Shown: positions 58,548-64,000 of the stretch, one piece after another
Layout of the letters: each line of letters begins with the position of its first letter
Position numbering within the stretch: the stretch's first letter is position 1
NCBI GenBank assembly: GCA_021292165.1
Contig: CM037877.1
Location: forward strand, 114,896,304 to 114,960,303
Length of the DNA stretch: 64,000 bases
Direction: 5' to 3'
Origin: Shinisaurus crocodilurus
Taxonomy: Eukaryota; Chordata; Lepidosauria; Squamata; Shinisauridae
Notes under the pieces: generated by a model
Told to the model about the DNA's origin: nothing
Database searches by the model: none
What the model saw: the letters and a program-made list of their open reading frames with translations, nothing else
Program-made: the position numbers and the translations under genes

Positions 58548-58834
58548 AGCCTTCCCCAACCTCATGTACAGGCCTGTGGCATACACTGGCTCAGCTTGTC
58601 TGAGTGTGGAAAGCTAAGCAGGGTCAAGCCTGGTTATTACTTGGATGGGAGAGCCCTCCTCTAGTTTCCTGCATTGAGCAGGGTGTTGGACTCGATGGCC
58701 TTAGTTGTAGGACCCTTCCAACTCTAGAATCTATGTGCTTTGGACTACACATCCCATGATCCCTGACCATTAACCATGCTGACTGGGGATTCTGGGAGTC
58801 ATAGTCTCATAGCATAAAACATCTGGAGGGCACC
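58548..58834. repeat. F2-type fold-back split by a SINE
   Basis: The left end CAGCCTTCCCCAACCTCATG stops at 58566. The F2 body resumes after the SINE with CTTTGGACTACACATCCC (58739) and finishes AACATCTGGAGGGCACCAGG (58820-58836). A second SINE copy starts immediately at this right end. Confidence 0.55.
58564..58736 (+). mobile_element. 5S rRNA-CR1 composite SINE, copy 1
   Basis: The head matches 5S ribosomal RNA: GGAAAGCTAAGCAGGGTCAA (A-box region), CCTGGTTATTACTTGGATGG (intermediate element and start of C-box) and GGGAGA. The 5' 5S part (GGCCTGTGGCATACAC, compare GGCCATACCAC) is diverged. The tail (58669-58735) reads TTTCCTGCATTGAGCAGG then TTGGACTCGATGGCC, the reverse complement of the CR1 3' end at 53881. 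A 5S head supplies an internal RNA polymerase III promoter, and a LINE-matched tail would allow CR1 machinery to copy it. Confidence 0.75.
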
Positions 58835-58972
58835 AGGAAGCTAAGCAGGGTCAAGCCTGGTTATTACTTGGATGGGAGACCCCTCCTCTAGTTTCCTGCA
58901 TTGAGCAGGGGGTTGGACTCGATAGCCTTGTAGGCTCCTTCCAACTCTATGATCTATGAAATCTATGAAATC
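58835..58972 (+). mobile_element. 5S rRNA-CR1 composite SINE, copy 2 (5'-truncated)
   Basis: Starts within the 5S part at AGGAAGCTAAGCAGGGTCAA and keeps CTTGGATGGGAGACCCC, then the same junction (CTCCTCTAGTTTCCTGCATT), the CR1 tail with GGGGGTTGGACTCGATAGCC, and a short repeat ATCTATGAAATCTATGAAA. The shared junction shows both copies come from one composite source or a local duplication. Confidence 0.75.
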
Positions 58973-59108
58973 TAAAGAGAACCTGTTTCAGCAGCCAGTA
59001 CAGGAAGCACTAGTTCCGTATTCTTTAATCTTTTCAGACCAAAGATCCACCTGCACCATGAGGCCCACTTTTAATTTTGACTTGTATATGTCTATCCTTC
59101 TTCTAGTC

Positions 59109-59244
59109 CAGGGCTCTCCAATCTCGGGTCCCCAGATGTTGCTGGACTACAGCTCCCAGAATCCCTTGCCATTAGCCATGCTGGCTGGGTATGCTGGGAG
59201 CTGTAGGCCAGCAACACCTGGGGACCCAAGGTTGGAGAGCCCTG
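59109..59244. mobile_element. hAT-like fold-back MITE (F2), perfect 8-bp duplication
   Basis: CAGGGCTCTCCAATCTCGGG left and CCAAGGTTGGAGAGCCCTG right. The flanks are identical: TTCTAGTC at 59101-59108 and 59245-59252. This is the cleanest proof that the F2 palindromes are hAT-class insertions. The TA at target positions 4-5 fits the nnnTAnnn preference described for Buster-type hATs. Confidence 0.85.
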
Positions 59245-59368
59245 TTCTAGTCTCACCTTCTCTAGATTCTTTTCCTTCTAAGAAAAAACCTCCCAGACAT
59301 AAATGGGGGAAAGTGGTTACCTTAGTCTACCCCAACCATGTACCCTATATAGAGGTGTTGGTCTACAA

Positions 59369-60283
59369 CAGTGATGGCGAACCCATGGCACGGGTGCCAT
59401 AGCTGGCACGCAGGGACCTCTCTGTGGGCACACGAGCCATTGATCACCAGATCGCGAAAAGACTGTCCCCTTCTGCAAAACGCTAATGATTTTGTTCTTT
59501 CTCACAGTGTGGAACAGAATGATTTTATTCTAGAATTCCTGTTACAGAATTCTTTTCTACATTGTTATCACATTTAAAAGATTTTGAAGAATGATGCACA
59601 GAGCATGGCTTGGATGTAAAGCCCTAACAGTTGACCTGAGTGCTGCATGTGTTGCTCTCAAACTAATGGAGTATGAGCCAAGGTTTGACAAATTATCAGC
59701 ATGCATGCAATAGCAAAAATCACAATAATTGTGCAAAAGCATGCCCAATGCAAACTTTTACCCAATGCAGTGTTTGCAGTCCAAGACATAAAGTGTTTAA
59801 AATGTGTTAAGCACGTTTAGTTTTCTTGTTTATCTTGCTCATCCTAGTACAGGTTGACTTTTACTTTTACTAATCCGACACCTGTAGAAGCAGGAAAAGG
59901 ACCCGGAGTAAAGCTTGCCCCATACAATTTCAGTCTGGCATATAATCATATTACAAGTTGAGAATCCCTTATCCAAAAATACATGTGCCTAATTATTTAA
60001 AAAGTTTGTCTAAATTCCCTTCAGGCTATGTGTACAATGTAGTACTATAATAATTTTTTGAGTTGATTTTTTTCCCAACAAAAAACTATCATTGAAAGCT
60101 CTGTTATTGTGTTTTTCTTTTAAGACAAAAGATGTTAATTAGTTCGGACAACTGTATGAGTTGTTTTTCTAAAACTAAAACCTCGGTATTCAGGTTTAAT
60201 TGCAGTGTTGGCACTTTGAAATAAATAAGTTGGTTTTGTGTTGCAGTTTGGGCACTCAGGCTCAAAAAGGTTCGCCATCACTG
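59369..60283. mobile_element. hAT element, non-autonomous, 915 bp
   Basis: Inverted termini CAGTGATGGCGAACC and GGTTCGCCATCACTG are exact over 15 bp. The flanks are identical 8-mers GTCTACAA (59361-59368 and 60284-60291). The sub-terminal GGGTGCC and GGCACTCAGG are also complementary in outline. The interior has no transposase frame. It was inserted into a decayed F2 copy: flanking CCCCAACCATGTACCC and CTCCCATCC...GGTTGGGCAAGG are F2 halves. From memory, its ends resemble hAT families reported as horizontally transferred among tetrapods, but this needs a database comparison. Confidence 0.85.
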
Positions 60284-60492
60284 GTCTACAACTCCCATCC
60301 TCCGCCCAACAGGTTGGGCAAGGCTGAACTGGTTCTATGCACTCCATTTCTTGGGACATGACTCAATTATGTGGGTCCTCCTGATCCACTAGGTAAAGAC
60401 CAATAATTTAAGACAGATATGAGTAAGTGAAGCAAGCTAAAACTGCATCTGTTGAACTTCCTCCCGTTGCAAAGCTGTTGAGGTGAGCGGAA

Positions 60493-60600
60493 AGTAGCTC
60501 TCCAGATGTTTTGGACCTCAACTTCCAGCATTCCTGATCGTTGGCCATGCTAGCAGGGGCTTCTGGGAGCTGAAGTCCAAAACATCTGGAGAGCTACCTT
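60493..60600. repeat. F2-type fold-back
   Basis: TAGCTCTCCAGATGTTTTGG and CCAAAACATCTGGAGAGCTA are exact reverse complements at the two ends. It lies just upstream of the CpG island. Confidence 0.7.
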
Positions 60601-60689
60601 CTTCCCACCCCGGTTAAAGCACAGAATCATCCAACCTAGATTTTAAACCCACTGCGGCTCCAACCAGAGTCCCGTTTTCCCTTTCTTGC

Positions 60690-61064
60690 ACCGCATGCGT
60701 AGGAGACATCACCGGCACAGCGCTCTACTTCTACCATGAGAAGCTGGCGCCGACTCCTCCCCTCCCCGAGTTGATTTAATGGAGGAGACCAATGGTGCCG
60801 GCGCCGGCGCCGCCACGTGCGCGCGTTGAGTCTTCCGCCTCGTGACCTCAGACAATGAGCGATCTTTGCGCTTGCGCTCGCGCCAGCCCGGTCCGTCGAA
60901 GCGCAGGCGCGATACTAGTTACTCGGCTCTTCACCCGCCCCGCCCCCTTTCCCCTTTCTCTCAGCGGGCGGAAGTGCTGCCCGACGTGAAAGGCGGGAGG
61001 AGGGGGTCGTTGGCGGCGCCTGTTCCGGTCGCGAGGGGCTTCCTGGTCGCAGCAGGCAGCGCTA
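60690..61064 (+). promoter_or_regulatory. CpG-island promoter and probable first exon
   Basis: Dense CG dinucleotides between about 60690 and 61100, in a CG-poor neighbourhood. Motifs in order are CCAAT at 60789-60793, CACGTG E-box at 60814-60819, NRF1-like GCGCAGGCGC near 60902, GC boxes (CCGCCCCGCCCCC, ~60935) and an ETS site CGGAAGT at 60969-60975. There is no TATA box. Transcription on the plus strand is favoured because a consensus splice donor follows at 61065. The pattern is typical of vertebrate housekeeping promoters. The gene itself is not identifiable because no downstream coding exon is recognised before the window ends. Confidence 0.6.
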
Positions 61065-61070
61065 GTGAGT
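61065..61070 (+). other. candidate 5' splice donor GTGAGT
   Basis: GCGCTA|GTGAGTAACG fits the donor consensus and would end a non-coding first exon starting in the CpG island. The intron would then extend through the repeats to the right. Confidence 0.4.
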
Positions 61071-61507
61071 AACGTGGGTGAACGAGCGCATGAAATAGGT
61101 TGCCTTGTGCCCCCCGCCCCACTGCCTAGGCCGGCTGTAGAGTACCAGCTCTTATCTCTTCTCTCCCCCCCCCCCCGTGTTCTCAACGCACTGCCCTTCT
61201 CCTCTTGGGCTGCTACTCAGGCAGAATTTCATCCTCTTTTCCAGTTGCCAGGGAAGAAAGGTGTAAAGCCAGAAAGGCAAAACAAAACACCAAAATTGGG
61301 GTGCTTTTGATATTTCTTTGCTTTGTATAGGATGGTTCTCTTTGGGGTGGGGTGGGTAGCAGTACTTTGTCCATGCTCGAAGGCACTGTGTTTACATCAT
61401 TTTCTTTCTCTGTTTAAACGTTTTTGCTGTGAGGCGGTTAAAGCATTGATTTGAAGTACTATATATCATTAGGGTGTGTGTGTGTTTGTGCGTGCGTGTG
61501 TGTGTGT

Positions 61508-61620
61508 TATTTATTTATTTAAAGCAGTTATACCCTGCTGTTGAGCTGGAAAGGCTCCCAGAGCTGCTTACAGATCAATAATAGTAATAGCAGTAATAGT
61601 GAAAAGACAGTATATGTTGT
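61508..61620 (-). mobile_element. LINE 3' tail fragment
   Basis: TTATTTATTTATTTAAAGCA, TATACCCTGCTGTTGAGCTG and GAGCTGCTTACAGATC form the complement of a common LINE 3' tail. Confidence 0.5.
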
Positions 61621-62109
61621 CAGGCTTACAAGATAGAAAAGGGGATGGGGAAGGGAAAAGAAAAGCAAAATAGGAAAACTCAGGCACCCGTTCTTAAGGT
61701 TAGGAGGTTCTTACAATGATCAGCTGTAATGCAGCAGAGCATTTTTGGTCTTATCACAAGCAGCTGGAATGGAAACAGTTCAAAACTTGCCAGTTCCTCA
61801 ACAGCTGATGGAGTGGCCCTGCTTCTTATCTCTGCCATTGTCTGATGGAATGGCTGCTGGATGACAGGTGGGGGAGAGGCAAAGCCTGATGATTTAAAAG
61901 CTTTGTTCTGCTAAGATTTTTTTTAAAAAAGGCCTTTTACACATGTTTAGGGACAGTACTGAGTGCCAGGATTTTTGAGAACAAAAAGTGGCAAACCTAT
62001 TCTTCTAATGCCAAGATGTGGAAAGACTGCCCCACAACAGCATAGAGGTTGGCAAACAACCTTGCCAGTTCTGAATATTGCCAGTGGGCCCTTGATAGTT
62101 TATGTGAAA

Positions 62110-62218
62110 AGTTAAATGCAGTCCAGCAGTTCTGTGACACCTTAAATACTAAATACAAACACATTTATTGTTGCATACGTTTTCTGTAAGCAAAATCTTG
62201 CTTCATCAGATGCATGAA
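62110..62218 (+). repeat. unclassified interspersed repeat (F5)
   Basis: CCAGCAGTTCTGTGACACCT, TTTATTGTTGCATACG, and CTTGCTTCATCAGATGCATG. Same family as 19500 and 23805. Confidence 0.55.
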
Positions 62219-62774
62219 CTGTGTAAATGTTGGATATATTTTATATTCCTAACACATACTTAGCATTTAAATAGCACATGTCAAGTGTTCTGAGTGCTTC
62301 ATATACAATATCTTAGTAATCCTTACATCTGCCCTGCAGAGTAGGCCAGTATTCTCCCCATATTGCAGATAGAATGAGGGGCCACTGAGGATGAGAGAGA
62401 GAGTAGCTTGCTTAAGAAGTGAGAGTTGAACTGTGGACTTCCCACCTCACATTATGTAACATAAGGCCCAGAATCTTCACTGTCCAGTTTACATGTCTCA
62501 TAATTAGGGTGCTACTTATGAAAACTAGTGCAATAATACATGTGTTAGTCATTAAGTTGTGGTTGTTTTTGCTATAACAGAATAACAGGCACTCTTCTGG
62601 TATTTGTCCTTATTCTAGGATGCAGATTTTTCTCATCTATCAGGTAGACAGTGATGTGGGTTTTCCAGCAAATTTTCCAGAAAAAATTCCACTGCAAGTT
62701 AGGTTGCTTTGCTTAGGGTCATTTACATAGGAACATTTTCAGTTTGTATTGGAAAATGTTCTGATGCTCTAAGG

Positions 62775-62910
62775 CAGGGCTCTCCAACCTTGGGTCCCCA
62801 GATGTTGCTGGACTACAGCTCCCAGAATCCCTTGCCATTAGCCATGCTGGCTGGGTATGCTGGGAGCTGTAAGTCAGTAACATCTGGGGACCCAAGGTTG
62901 GAGAGTCCTG
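62775..62910. mobile_element. hAT-like fold-back MITE (F2)
   Basis: CAGGGCTCTCCAACCTTGGG left and GTTGGAGAGTCCTG right. Flanks CTCTAAGG and CTCCAGGG match at 6 of 8 positions. It sits inside the presumed first intron. Confidence 0.75.
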
Positions 62911-63124
62911 CTCCAGGGAGATCTAATTTAGCATGTTTATTTTACTTGTAGTTGGTTAACAAACCTAAAAAAAAGTATCCCGTGTTAATTTTTTGACCCA
63001 ATACATTCAAGTATTTGATCTGAAATATTTAAGGGGGGAATTAAAGTACACTTAATGTATATTGGATGTTACATTATATAGAAATTTTTATTGGAATACT
63101 TTTTAAAAAAATGTAAAGGCAATG

Positions 63125-63450
63125 ACTAGGTTTGCACGACATGGCATCCCATCATGGGATGGGCTGTTGTGTTATCCAAATCCAGACTGCTTCCCGCAGG
63201 GTGGCTTGTTTTGGGTCAACAAGCAAGCCACCTGACAACCCATGGCTTGCTCTAGGGCAGTGTTCTCCAACCTTGGGTCCCCAGATGTTTTTGGCCTACA
63301 ACTCCCAGCATGCCCCAGCCAGCGGGAGAACACTGGACTAGCTGGCTGGGGCATGCTGGGAGTTGTAGGCCAAAAACATCTGGGGACCCAAGGTTGGAGA
63401 ACACTGCTCTAGGGGTTATTCAACCCATGATGGGTTGATGTGTCGAATGA
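63125..63450. repeat. F4-like fold-back interrupted by an F2 MITE
   Basis: The left GCACGACATGGCATCCCATC and CAAGCCACCTGACAACCCAT correspond to F4-type arms (compare 44330-44420). The right part CAACCCATGATGGGTTGATG follows the embedded MITE. Confidence 0.5.
63258..63406. mobile_element. hAT-like fold-back MITE (F2), perfect 8-bp duplication
   Basis: CAGTGTTCTCCAACCTTGGG left and AAGGTTGGAGAACACTG right, flanked by identical CTCTAGGG (63250-63257 and 63407-63414). A short stray piece (CGGGAGAACACTGGACTAG) sits near the centre, as if part of a terminus had been copied inward. Confidence 0.85.
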
Positions 63451-64000
63451 ACTTGGCAGAGCAATTTTGCTGGTCTTTGCAATCTTGCCCATGCTGCCAC
63501 CACTGACAGCTCCTCGCCCACCTATGCCCAAGCAGCACTTTGGAGCGACTGTCGCTAGCTTGCCACCTTAAAAAAAATTTTTTTTAAAATTTTTTTGCTG
63601 GTGTGCTACACAAATGCCGGTGTGCTACATCTGTATAGCATGGCAATATGGCTTGGCTTGATAGCCTCGAGTCAATAACCATCCCTTCATCATCTGTTTT
63701 GTGGGAAGGGGTGGTTATTAACACAAGGCATTTTGTGTGAGAAATACCCCCACAGGCTAAGGCTCATATGGATGAGCCCAACGTGTGGAAAATTAAGTCC
63801 CTCCCAGTATCCACTGTGTTCTTTTGAACTGCAAACCATCTTTTGTTATAGTACCAGGACCTCATAGCTTTACTTAAGTTATGGAAGTCAGCCTCTCACT
63901 AGTAAGTGATGTTGCAGGTTATGAGTTTTGTGTGTTATAAAATGTGGAAAGTGCTTTCTATTTGAGGGGTATGATTGATGATTGAAATATGTATTTCAGA

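Noticed and set aside
58564..58653. functional 5S rRNA gene
   Set aside because: Only the internal part matches, the 5' end is diverged, and it continues into a CR1 tail, so it is a SINE and not a gene.
1..64000. CRISPR array or prokaryotic gene cluster
   Set aside because: No regularly spaced direct repeats with unique spacers; the direct repeats present are microsatellites, minisatellites or transposon parts in an animal genome.

Overview
This window looks like nuclear DNA from a squamate reptile, most likely a lizard. The evidence is its repeat content: tRNA-derived SINEs of the Sauria type (14772-15009, 49590-49831, 50845-51088), CR1 and L2-clade LINEs, very common short fold-back elements with 8-bp target duplications, and many CA/CT microsatellites. 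There is no operon structure, Shine-Dalgarno pattern or dense coding. I found no confirmed host protein-coding exon. The long reading frames belong to transposons or are translations of simple repeats.

The window falls into two parts. From 1 to about 23.2 kb the DNA has several CpG-rich patches (clearest at 3.7-5.2 kb), AT-rich blocks that look like regulatory elements, and almost no recognisable LINE coding sequence. Its main repeat is a short palindromic element (called F1 here), with at least 16 copies. From about 24 to 64 kb, clear F1 copies are essentially absent. The sequence there is a mosaic of LINEs, LTR-like insertions, hAT and mariner-type non-autonomous DNA elements, and SINEs, many nested in one another.

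Main elements of the right part are: an LTR-like block with ~40-bp tandem repeats (24341-25721); a decayed CR1/L2-type LINE split by another LTR-like insertion (25875-27860); a nearly complete L2-type LINE on the minus strand with endonuclease and reverse transcriptase, carrying two in-frame stops and one frameshift (28021-31276); the C-terminal part of a hAT transposase (33548-34351); a second 5'-truncated L2 (36133-37490); mariner-like and hAT-like MITEs (38891-40196); a ~1.6-kb imperfect palindrome (44311-45905); CR1 3' ends (51131-51355, 53881-54560); a hAT element interrupted by an LTR-like insertion (55069-56456); two copies of a 5S-rRNA/CR1 composite SINE (58564-58736, 58835-58972); and a 915-bp hAT element with a perfect 8-bp target duplication (59369-60283).

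The only good candidate for a host gene start is a CpG-island promoter near 60.7-61.1 kb. It carries E-box, CCAAT, ETS and GC-box motifs, followed by a consensus splice donor at 61065. It would be the first exon of an unidentified plus-strand gene continuing past the window. The left part could be the flank or regulatory territory of a developmental gene, but that is inferred from composition only.
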